DNA of 13,819 bases from Pelotomaculum sp. UBA4789 (lineage in GTDB: Bacteria; Bacillota; Desulfotomaculia; Desulfotomaculales; Pelotomaculaceae): the NCBI GenBank assembly GCA_002402945.1, contig DHGV01000050.1, positions 1 through 13,819 on the forward strand. The letters run 5' to 3'. A program made the position numbers and the translations under genes. The notes below the pieces were generated by a model. That model was not told the origin of the DNA and ran no database searches. It was given only the letters and a program-made list of their open reading frames with translations. Shown piece after piece: positions 1-6,355 of this stretch (position 1 is its first letter; each line of letters starts with the position of its first letter).

Positions 1-1
1 T

Positions 2-73
2 TTCCAAGGGCATTGCCCGGCCGGCGTCGAAAAAACCATGAATCAATATGTTAATGGAGGTTTCATTTCTTGA
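2..73 (+). CDS. 3' end of an unidentified upstream gene (partial)
   Basis: One frame is open from the window edge to a TGA at 71-73 and would give the C-terminal 23 residues of a protein (including GHCPAGVEKTMNQYVNGG). Its stop overlaps the TTG start of the next gene in a TTGA arrangement, typical of translationally coupled genes. The other two + frames also run in from the edge and stop at 39-41 and 52-54, so the frame choice rests mainly on this overlap and on the plausible residue composition. I do not recognise the family. If real, it is probably a subunit or partner of the following oxidoreductase. Confidence 0.35.
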   Translation, partial: FQGHCPAGVEKTMNQYVNGGFIS

Positions 74-2034
74 GCGAGCTGCTGCCGCCCTGCACCGGCG
101 CCTGCCCGGTACATACAGATGTCCAGGGCTACCTGGCTGCCATAGCCAGGCGGGATTACGCGGAAGCATACCGGCTGATCCGCGCCAATAACCCGTTTCC
201 GTCCGTCTGCGCCTGGATCTGCCCCCACCCGTGCGAGGATGCCTGCCGCCGGGCCATTGTCGACGAGCCCCTGGCCATCAGGGATCTGAAGCGATTCGCG
301 GTGGAAGCGGCAGGAGCGCCTCTTGAGCATGCCCAGGTACGGGACAGCGGCAAGCGGGTGGCGGTGGTCGGCGCCGGGCCGTCCGGCCTGACTGCGGCTT
401 ATGATCTGGCGCGCCTCGGCCACCGGGTGGTTGTTTATGACCGCCTGCCGTCACCCGGCGGGCATTTTCTTACTTCGCTGCCGGCGTACCGCCTGCCCGC
501 AGAGGTATTGCAGCGGGACATTGACGAGATCCTGGCGGCGGGTGTGGAGATCCGGTCCGGTGTGGATGTGGGCCGGGATATCACAGTTGATCAGATTAGG
601 AATACCAGCGACGCTGTTATAATAAGCACGGGACTCTGGGCCGGGCGGGGATTAAAACTGCCCGGGTTCGATCTCCCGGCGGTATTGAAGGCCCTGCCGT
701 TTTTGAAGGCTGCCAGGACGTCTGAAAAACCGGCGGTCGGCAGCCTGGTCATTGTTATCGGCGGGGGAGACGTGGCCCTGGATGCGGCCCGCACTGCGCT
801 GCGCCTGGGAGCGGGAGAAGTCAGGGTCGTCTGCCTGGAGACCCGCGATCAGATGCCCGCTCACGCCTGGGAGCTGGCGGATGCCGAGGCCGAGGGGGTC
901 GTGATTACCGCCGGCTGCGGTCCGGTTGAGCTGCTGCTGGAAAATGGCGTGATCACCGGTGTGAATGTCCGCAAGGTGCTGTCATTGTACGACGGAGAGG
1001 GGAAACTGGATCCGGTTTATGACCCGGGCTGCCCGGTTACCCTGCCTGCTGATACGGTGATCCTGTCTGTAGGGCAGAAACAGGAGAACGACCTGCTGGC
1101 GGAATATTTTCCGGAGATGCAGACCGGTGGCCTGCCGGCCGGCGCCGGGGGCGTATTTTTGTGTGGCGAGATCATCGACGGGCCGGGCCCGGCGATCAGC
1201 GCCATTGCCTCCGGGCATAGGGCAGCGGCGCTGGTCGGGAGTTATCTGGAGGGCGCTGGCGCAGCGCCTGCTGAACAGGAAGCGCCGGTCATCGGTCCGG
1301 TACCGGACCAGGTGGCTGAAAAAATACCGCGCAGCGCGCGCCGGAAAATGCCGGTGCTGCCGCCGCAGGAACGAATACAGAATTTCTCACCGTACGAGCT
1401 TGGGTTGGATGAGGCCGCGGCGCGTTTCGAAGCCGGCCGCTGCCTGAAATGCGGCCAGGGGGCGGCGGTGATACCGGAAAAATGCGCGGCTTGCCTGAGC
1501 TGCCTCAGGCTGTGCCCGTATGGCGTCCCGCTGGTGGATGAGCAGGCCAGCATAGCCGTGGAGGGCTGCCAGGCCTGCGGCGTCTGCGCGGCGGTCTGCC
1601 CGGCCGGCGCCATCAACATGGTCAGGCTGGACAACGAGGAATTTTTGAGTTCGCTGGGCACTCTGCCTGCAGGTAAAGATGTGGTTTTGTTTGCCTGCCA
1701 GGGCACCTGTATCGACAGGCCCGAACTGGCGGACCTCGATCATGAACCTGCCCTCGGGCGGGTGCGGGTTGTAGAGATCCCCACGATTGGCGCCCTGCGC
1801 CTGGAGTGGCTGCTGAAGGCCTTTGAAAGCGGAGCCGCCGGGGTGGCTGTGGTCGCCTGCGGCGCGGGCAGCTGCCGCTACGCGGAGGGCGCTGTTTCCC
1901 CGCAGGGTATTGTGCTGCGCGCAAGGCATATGCTGCAGAGCATCGGCATCCCGCCGGAACGGCTGCTTTACTGCCGGCCCGATACGGGTGAAAGCCTGGC
2001 TGGTTTGCTGAAAGATTTCGTGCTGCGCCTGTAA
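70..2034 (+). CDS. FAD/NAD(P)-dependent iron-sulfur oxidoreductase with GltD-like module and C-terminal MvhD-like domain
   Basis: This is a 654-aa modular electron-transfer flavoprotein. Residues 8-59 carry the cysteine pattern of the GltD/dihydropyrimidine-dehydrogenase N-terminal Fe-S domain (C8, C12, C47, C51, C55, C59). An FAD Rossmann motif GAGPSG lies at 101-106 and a second nucleotide site GGGDVALD at 231-238. Two ferredoxin-type [4Fe-4S] motifs follow: C472/C475/C478/C482 and C500/C503/C506/C510. Residues ~536-654 resemble MvhD/FrhD, the hydrogenase delta subunit that passes electrons to heterodisulfide reductase, with C543, C547, C597 and C602 (ACGAGSCRY). The TTG start at 70 has GGAGG at 56-60, 9 nt upstream. 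By family it should be cytoplasmic and should move electrons between NAD(P)H, ferredoxin-like clusters and a partner enzyme. The partner is not in the window; HdrA-like electron bifurcation is possible but unproven. It is not part of the Mg operon, which has its own promoter. Confidence 0.85.
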   Translation: MSELLPPCTGACPVHTDVQGYLAAIARRDYAEAYRLIRANNPFPSVCAWICPHPCEDACRRAIVDEPLAIRDLKRFAVEAAGAPLEHAQVRDSGKRVAVVGAGPSGLTAAYDLARLGHRVVVYDRLPSPGGHFLTSLPAYRLPAEVLQRDIDEILAAGVEIRSGVDVGRDITVDQIRNTSDAVIISTGLWAGRGLKLPGFDLPAVLKALPFLKAARTSEKPAVGSLVIVIGGGDVALDAARTALRLGAGEVRVVCLETRDQMPAHAWELADAEAEGVVITAGCGPVELLLENGVITGVNVRKVLSLYDGEGKLDPVYDPGCPVTLPADTVILSVGQKQENDLLAEYFPEMQTGGLPAGAGGVFLCGEIIDGPGPAISAIASGHRAAALVGSYLEGAGAAPAEQEAPVIGPVPDQVAEKIPRSARRKMPVLPPQERIQNFSPYELGLDEAAARFEAGRCLKCGQGAAVIPEKCAACLSCLRLCPYGVPLVDEQASIAVEGCQACGVCAAVCPAGAINMVRLDNEEFLSSLGTLPAGKDVVLFACQGTCIDRPELADLDHEPALGRVRVVEIPTIGALRLEWLLKAFESGAAGVAVVACGAGSCRYAEGAVSPQGIVLRARHMLQSIGIPPERLLYCRPDTGESLAGLLKDFVLRL

Positions 2035-2046
2035 ACTTGTCAGAGT

Positions 2047-2068
2047 GTGCGGCTGAAGCCGCACCTAC
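2047..2068 (-). repeat. REP-like palindrome with GTAG foot
   Basis: On the minus strand a GTAG tetranucleotide (2065-2068) is followed directly by a perfect 7-bp hairpin, GTGCGGC-TTCA-GCCGCAC (2047-2064). GTAG plus a GC-rich palindrome is the layout of REP sequences moved by REP-associated tyrosine transposases. No transposase is in this window. The T run nearest this hairpin (2085-2090) is 20 nt away, so it is not a convincing terminator for the upstream gene. Confidence 0.5.
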
Positions 2069-2095
2069 AGGAGGCGGGCGTAGCTTTTTTACTGA

Positions 2096-2124
2096 TTGAC
2101 AGGTTGGAGTATTTTCGATATAGT
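2096..2124 (+). promoter_or_regulatory. Sigma-A promoter of the magnesium operon
   Basis: A perfect -35 TTGACA (2096-2101) and a -10 TATAGT (2119-2124) are separated by exactly 17 nt. Transcription should begin near 2131, just ahead of the M-box aptamer. Confidence 0.85.
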
Positions 2125-2147
2125 TAGAATGCTAAATACATATATTT

Positions 2148-2309
2148 CTTCGTTAGGTGAGGCTTCTACACAGACACATGCCACTGCCCGGAAATGTCGA
2201 GAGACGCCTACGGGTTAACAGGTACTACCGGATTAAGGTTTTACTTAATGTGGCTGGGATTTATCCCTAGCTGTGTACGTGTCAAAACTTTTACGAGTGG
2301 AGAAGGTTT
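2148..2309 (+). promoter_or_regulatory. M-box (ykoK leader) Mg2+ riboswitch
   Basis: The sequence follows the M-box consensus in order: CTTCGTTAGGTGAGGC at 2148-2163, GAAATGTC and GAGACGCC around 2191-2208, CGGGTTAACAG at 2211-2221, then a long peripheral arm and TTACGAGTGGAGAAGG at the 3' side. The 3' segment AGAAGGTTT (2301-2309) can pair either within the aptamer base or with AAACCTTCT (2333-2341), the 5' arm of the terminator. By the known mechanism, high Mg2+ folds the aptamer, frees the terminator and stops transcription; low Mg2+ lets corA and the genes after it be expressed. Confidence 0.95.
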
Positions 2310-2330
2310 GTAGTACTTTATATACGGTTG

Positions 2331-2358
2331 AAAAACCTTCTTTTTGAAGGTTTTTTTG
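2331..2358 (+). terminator. Riboswitch-controlled intrinsic terminator
   Basis: AAAAACCTTC (2331-2340), loop TTTTT, and GAAGGTTTTT (2346-2355) form a 10-bp hairpin ending in a T tract. Its 5' arm overlaps the antiterminator partner of the M-box, so it is the expression switch of the operon. Confidence 0.92.
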
Positions 2359-2453
2359 TTTTGCACTGCGGCAGGCGCAAAAGATGGTTGCTCTTCGAGC
2401 TACATAACATTTTAAATTAACGGCGATTTTAAGGCGAAAGGGGGGTGCTGAAG

Positions 2454-3431
2454 ATGATCAAGACCTACTATTACAGCCACCTGGAAAAGAAAATGTACCA
2501 CGACGTCACTTTGCAGCAAAAGGACAGTTTCCTCAAACACGAGGAAGACGTGTTGTGGGTGGATTTGTTTAATTTTACCGACCAGGAGATCAAAGAGGTG
2601 GCCCGGATCTTTGGCTTCCACCCGCTGGCCGTGGAAGACTGTCTCAGCTTCAGCCCCCGCGCCAAGCTGGATAATTATGAGGACTACTACTTTTTTGCCA
2701 TGCACGCCATCAAGTACGATGAGGAGTCCGATGAAGAGATCGAACTGGTCCAGCTGAATGTTTTCCTGGGGCGGAACTTCGTGGTAACAGTGCACCGGCA
2801 GAAACTGCAGGTGTTGGGGCGGCTGGCCAAGACATCCCTCACAAGTCCCCAATATTTGAATAAAGGAATGGAGTTTTTCCTGTACGCGATTATCGACGGC
2901 AACACAGATGATATCTTCCCCATCCTGGATGCGATCGGCATACGTATTGACGAGCTGGAAGATGAGATCTACGGGCATCCGAGCCGGGAGATCACCGAAG
3001 AGATCCTGGCGCTGAAAAGAACTATTTTGACCATCCGCCGGGCTGTCATACCACAGCGCCGGATTTTTGCCGGCATCAATGCGGGCGGGCATGCCTATTT
3101 TGACATCAGGGAAGAAATTAAGCCGTATTTTTTGGACCTGGTGGACCACCTGGAGCGGATCATTGATTCACTTGACGGGTTCCGCGACCTGGTGGACGCC
3201 TCCCTGGCCACCTACCATTCCCTGATCAGCACCCGTACCAACGATGCGATCCGCGTGCTCACCGTGATATCGACAGTTTTTATGCCGCTCACCTTCCTGA
3301 CGGGCTTTTTTGGCATGAACGTGCCGCTGCCGTACCAGGAAATTAGTTTGTCTACAATTCTGATCCTGCTGATGCTTTTGGGCACTACCGGCGGCATGAT
3401 CCTGATGTTCAAACGGTTGAAGTGGATTTGA
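2454..3431 (+). CDS. corA: CorA-family Mg2+/divalent cation transporter
   Basis: This 325-aa protein is a CorA-type channel that lets Mg2+ (possibly Co2+ or Ni2+) enter as a membrane pentamer. The large N-terminal cytosolic domain (1-~265) is rich in acidic and long helical segments. Two C-terminal membrane helices follow (~267-286 and ~299-317), with the signature GMN at 287-289 on the first loop (FFGMN). The C-terminus is basic (KRLKWI), as is usual. I place the start at ATG 2454: AAAGGGGGG at 2438-2445 then lies 8 nt away, whereas an in-frame GTG at 2445 falls inside that Shine-Dalgarno sequence. It is the first gene behind the M-box, which supports Mg2+ as the substrate. Length and motif are normal for the family. 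Confidence 0.93.
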   Translation: MIKTYYYSHLEKKMYHDVTLQQKDSFLKHEEDVLWVDLFNFTDQEIKEVARIFGFHPLAVEDCLSFSPRAKLDNYEDYYFFAMHAIKYDEESDEEIELVQLNVFLGRNFVVTVHRQKLQVLGRLAKTSLTSPQYLNKGMEFFLYAIIDGNTDDIFPILDAIGIRIDELEDEIYGHPSREITEEILALKRTILTIRRAVIPQRRIFAGINAGGHAYFDIREEIKPYFLDLVDHLERIIDSLDGFRDLVDASLATYHSLISTRTNDAIRVLTVISTVFMPLTFLTGFFGMNVPLPYQEISLSTILILLMLLGTTGGMILMFKRLKWI

Positions 3432-3476
3432 TGATTTGTAGCCGTAATATTTTCCGGGGATTTGGGGTGTGGAGCA

Positions 3477-4766
3477 ATGAATGAAGTGAAGGCTCTGGAT
3501 GAATTTTTCGTCAGCGCCATCCTGGGCAAAAAAATATATGACCATTCCGGCCGGCGGGTGGGCGCCGTCAGGGATTTCGCCGTGCAATGGGATGCTGTCT
3601 GTCCACGTGTTTCCGGCATCAAGTACGCCAAAGATGTCCATGAGCTTATTTCTGCTGCCGAAATTGGCGAGATCAGCCCCAAGGGAATCGTGCTGAACAG
3701 CGATTTCGACCATACAAAATTTCACGCCCCGCGGGAAAACGAGATATTCGTCAAGAAATGGCTTCTGGATAAGCAGATCGTGGACCTGAAAGGGTCCAAA
3801 CTGGTCAGGGTAAATGATATTAAGCTGTCCTGGGTTAAGCACAACGGTTCCCCTGAGCTCTTGCTGGTGGCCGTGGATGTCGGCGTGAGGGGTTTAATCA
3901 GGAGAATTTTTGGCTATGACCCCAGAACAGAAAAGGCGCCCCACAGCCTGGTCGGCTGGCAGCACATCGAGCCGATCCGATCACGCACGGCAAACCTGAC
4001 ACTTTCGGAGAGCACCGAAAAATTCAGCAAGCTGCATCCCGCTGATATCGCGGAAATCATTGAAGAGCTGGACAATTACGAGAGGCCCGAGTTTATCAAC
4101 ACCCTGGATGACCAGACGGCCGCCGAGGCCCTTGGTGAAGTGGATCTCGAAACCCAGGTCAATATTATTGAAAGCCTGGACAGCGAGCGCGCCTCCAGGA
4201 TCTTGGAAGAAATGGCTCCTGACGAGGCTGCGGACCTGCTGGGAGAGCTGACCCAGGAAAAGTCGGACGAACTTTTGAACCTGATGGAGCCGGAAGAGGC
4301 CGAAGATGTCCGGGAATTGATGGAATACCCCGAGGATACCGCCGGCGCCCTGATGACCACGGAATATATTTCCTTTACTTTTAAAACGACCGCGCAGGAG
4401 GCCATCGACAAGCTGCGCGCCGAGTCGCCTTCTGCGGAAATTATTTATTACCTCTATGTCCTCGACGAGGCTGAAAAACTTCTGGGTGTGGTGTCGCTGC
4501 GCGATTTAATCATTGCCAAACCGCATACGATCATGGGAGATATCATGCAGGACAGGATCATTACCGTGCTTACCGGCGATAACCACCAGGATGTCCTGGA
4601 TACGATCGCTAAATATGACATAATCGCTGTACCTGTCACTGACAGTGAGGGGCACATGCAGGGCGTCATTACTGTGGATGACGTGCTGAATACAATTATG
4701 CCGGACCGCAAGAGCCTGGAAAGCTTTTCTTACTTTCTGATGCGCAAGGCCTTTGGCAAAAGGTGA
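3477..4766 (+). CDS. Soluble MgtE-type Mg2+ sensor protein (PRC barrel + MgtE_N + CBS pair, no pore)
   Basis: This 429-aa protein carries the cytosolic regulatory half of the MgtE Mg2+ channel without the channel. Residues ~10-165 hold two PRC-barrel-like segments (AILGKKIYDHSGRRVGAVRD and a second near 95-145). Residues ~184-290 are the acidic helical MgtE_N superhelix (LHPADIAEIIEEL, followed by runs such as EEMAPDEAADLLGEL). Two CBS domains follow at ~293-345 and ~350-408. It ends at 429 with no hydrophobic segment, whereas MgtE normally continues with five membrane helices. In MgtE this part binds Mg2+ and closes the pore when Mg2+ is plentiful. The start is set at ATG 3477 (GGGG 3464-3467 upstream); an in-frame TTG at 3462 is a weaker option. 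It lies 45 nt after corA and 7 nt before the NRAMP gene, so a regulatory role on that transporter is likely but inferred. Confidence 0.88.
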   Translation: MNEVKALDEFFVSAILGKKIYDHSGRRVGAVRDFAVQWDAVCPRVSGIKYAKDVHELISAAEIGEISPKGIVLNSDFDHTKFHAPRENEIFVKKWLLDKQIVDLKGSKLVRVNDIKLSWVKHNGSPELLLVAVDVGVRGLIRRIFGYDPRTEKAPHSLVGWQHIEPIRSRTANLTLSESTEKFSKLHPADIAEIIEELDNYERPEFINTLDDQTAAEALGEVDLETQVNIIESLDSERASRILEEMAPDEAADLLGELTQEKSDELLNLMEPEEAEDVRELMEYPEDTAGALMTTEYISFTFKTTAQEAIDKLRAESPSAEIIYYLYVLDEAEKLLGVVSLRDLIIAKPHTIMGDIMQDRIITVLTGDNHQDVLDTIAKYDIIAVPVTDSEGHMQGVITVDDVLNTIMPDRKSLESFSYFLMRKAFGKR

Positions 4767-4773
4767 TATTACG

Positions 4774-6018
4774 ATGCGGATTAAAAACTTGTACAGGAAC
4801 TTTTTAATATTCCTGTCAGTCCTGGGGCCCGGGATTATAACGGCCAATGTTGATAACGACGCCGGCGGCATTACTACTTATTCTGTTGCCGGCGCTGCTT
4901 TTGGTTACAAGCTGCTATGGGTTTTTATCCCCATGATCGCGGTTCTTTTTGTGGTGCAGGAGATGGGGGTGCGGATGGGGGCTGTTACCGGCAAGGGGCT
5001 GGCGGACCTGATCCGCGAAAAATACGGGGTGCGCCTGATCACGTTTGCCATGCTCGGTTTGGTGCTGTCCGCTCTCGGGAACACCATCGCGGAATTTGCC
5101 GGGATCGCGGCCAGCATGGAGATATTCGGGGTAAGCAAATATATTTCCGTGCCAATTTCAGCGCTGTTTGTGTGGTATCTGGTGGTCAAGGGCTCGTACA
5201 AACGGGTGGAGAAGATCTTTCTGATGGCTTCTGCGCTCTATTTTTGCTATATCATCTCTGGGATCATGGCGGCGCCGCCGTGGGATGTGGTCCTGAAAGA
5301 GACGGTGACCCCCCATTTTGAGTTTAACAGCGCCTACCTGGCCATGCTGATCGGCCTGGTTGGCACGACTATCGCGCCCTGGATGCAGTTCTATATCCAG
5401 TCGGCTGTGGTGGAGAAGGGGATCACCATTAAAGAGTACAAGCTGTCCCGCCTCGATGTCATCGTCGGGGTGTTCATGGTTAACGTGGTGGCTCTCTTTA
5501 TTGTTGTGGCCTGTTCAGCGACGCTGTACAAAAACGGCATCAGCATCGAGACCGCCAAAGATGCGGCTACCGCCTTGGCGCCCCTGGCCGGGCACTGGGC
5601 CTCGGAGCTGTTTGCCTTCGGCCTTTTTAACGCCTCACTGTTTGCGGCTTCCATCCTGCCGTTGTCCACCGCTTATCTGATCTGCGAAGCGCTTGGTTTT
5701 GAAGCCGGCATCGACAAGACCTGGGACGGCGCGCCAGTGTTTTACTGGCTCTATACCTTCCTGGTGGCTGCCGGCGCGGGAATTATCCTCATCCCTAATA
5801 TCCCCCTGATCCCCATCATGCTGTGGTCCCAGGTGATCAACGGCATCCTCCTGCCGCTGGTGCTGGTGTTTATGCTGAATCTGATCAATGACCGCGACCT
5901 GATGGGCGAGTATGTTAATTCCCGGGCATTCAACCTGGTGGCCTGGACAATGACCGTGGTGATGATTGCCCTGACCACCCTCCTGGTATTCACCTCCATT
6001 TCCCCCACCCTCCTTTAA
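4774..6018 (+). CDS. NRAMP-family divalent metal transporter, NRMT (Mg2+) type
   Basis: This 414-aa polytopic membrane protein has the SLC11/NRAMP fold (about 11 hydrophobic segments, no signal peptide). In helix 1 the canonical D-P-G-N metal motif reads D29-A30-G31-G32, so Asp is kept and Asn is Gly. In helix 6 the canonical M-P-H reads A201-P202-W203, so the transition-metal-selecting Met is Ala. This pattern marks the NRAMP-related Mg transporter branch rather than Mn2+/Fe2+ MntH. Its position under an M-box, behind CorA and an MgtE-type sensor, agrees. The start is ATG 4774 with AGGTGAT at 4761-4767, which overlaps the stop of the preceding gene and so couples translation; a TTG at 4753 lacks a good ribosome site. 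Plain annotation would call it a Mn2+/divalent NRAMP transporter. Confidence 0.9.
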   Translation: MRIKNLYRNFLIFLSVLGPGIITANVDNDAGGITTYSVAGAAFGYKLLWVFIPMIAVLFVVQEMGVRMGAVTGKGLADLIREKYGVRLITFAMLGLVLSALGNTIAEFAGIAASMEIFGVSKYISVPISALFVWYLVVKGSYKRVEKIFLMASALYFCYIISGIMAAPPWDVVLKETVTPHFEFNSAYLAMLIGLVGTTIAPWMQFYIQSAVVEKGITIKEYKLSRLDVIVGVFMVNVVALFIVVACSATLYKNGISIETAKDAATALAPLAGHWASELFAFGLFNASLFAASILPLSTAYLICEALGFEAGIDKTWDGAPVFYWLYTFLVAAGAGIILIPNIPLIPIMLWSQVINGILLPLVLVFMLNLINDRDLMGEYVNSRAFNLVAWTMTVVMIALTTLLVFTSISPTLL

Positions 6019-6028
6019 CCGTGAGGAC

Positions 6029-6059
6029 AGCCAAGGGGACGGTTCTCTTGGCTTTTTTT
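6029..6059 (+). terminator. Intrinsic terminator of the Mg operon, built from a repeat arm
   Basis: AGCCAAG (6029-6035) pairs with CTTGGCT (6047-6053) and is followed by seven T's (6053-6059), 10 nt after the NRAMP stop. The hairpin is the left arm of the repeat element at 6032-6097. Confidence 0.75.
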
Positions 6060-6097
6060 AAAACATTCAGAAAAAGGCCACAAGAACCGTCCCCTTG
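6032..6097. repeat. 66-bp inverted-repeat element, copy 1
   Basis: The 21-nt arms at 6032-6052 and 6077-6097 pair at 19 of 21 positions; the arm core is AAGGGGACGGTTCT / AGAACCGTCCCCTT. A 24-nt AT-rich centre separates them. Copy 2 at 7294-7359 has the same length and matches at 61 of 66 positions, with all five differences in the centre. It looks like a small non-autonomous mobile palindrome (REP/MITE class); no encoded protein. Confidence 0.8.
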
Positions 6098-6112
6098 ACA
6101 CGGTTGTAGGCT

Positions 6113-6142
6113 CTGCAGGATGGTTCTCTTGCAGCTTTTTTT
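6113..6142 (+). terminator. Second, decayed hairpin with T tract
   Basis: CTGCA (6113-6117) pairs with TGCAG (6130-6134), followed by TTTTTTT (6136-6142). The loop keeps GGTTCTCTTG from the 66-bp element, so this appears to be an eroded partial copy that may still act as a backup terminator. Confidence 0.45.
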
Positions 6143-6235
6143 AAGCAACTTTTAAGTTAATCTTGATAATTTTTAAAATTTATATTGTAAAATATATGTA
6201 TTACTTTATTTCCATGACAAGTGGGGTGGTATCAG

Positions 6236-6334
6236 TTGACACATCGGGTACCGGTGTTGACTAACGATGCCTGGCGCCAAATGGTGCATTTGTTGTTTGA
6301 CTTCCTGTTGAATATGAAATTCGCATATAAATAA
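6236..6334 (+). CDS. Possible small ORF upstream of fdhD-1 (32 aa)
   Basis: TTG 6236, with GGGGTGGT at 6223-6230 placed 5 nt upstream, opens a 32-codon frame ending in TAA at 6332-6334, 21 nt before fdhD-1. The product would contain NDAWRQMVHLLFDFLLNMKF, a short amphipathic/hydrophobic stretch. I recognise no family; it could be a leader peptide, a remnant, or chance. The rest of 6143-6355 is AT-rich. No convincing promoter was found there: TTGATA at 6163-6168 has no well-spaced -10. Confidence 0.2.
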   Translation: MTHRVPVLTNDAWRQMVHLLFDFLLNMKFAYK

Positions 6335-6355
6335 AGCATGAGGCGGTGAAAGAGC

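Noticed and set aside
1387..2064. A 225-codon open frame on the minus strand opposite the oxidoreductase gene
   Set aside because: It is a shadow of a GC-rich coding region; the + strand frame has full domain matches and a ribosome site, and the minus product shows no recognisable motif.
2047..2090. Hairpin 2047-2064 plus the T run at 2085-2090 as a terminator of the oxidoreductase gene
   Set aside because: The T run is 20 nt from the stem and no second stem reaches it; the GTAG foot fits a REP-like repeat better.
2445..2453. GTG 2445 as the corA start
   Set aside because: It would lie inside the only Shine-Dalgarno sequence; ATG 2454 has correct spacing.
6163..6193. Promoter for fdhD-1 (TTGATA with TAAAAT)
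   Set aside because: The spacing is 19 nt and the region is so AT-rich that such matches are expected by chance.
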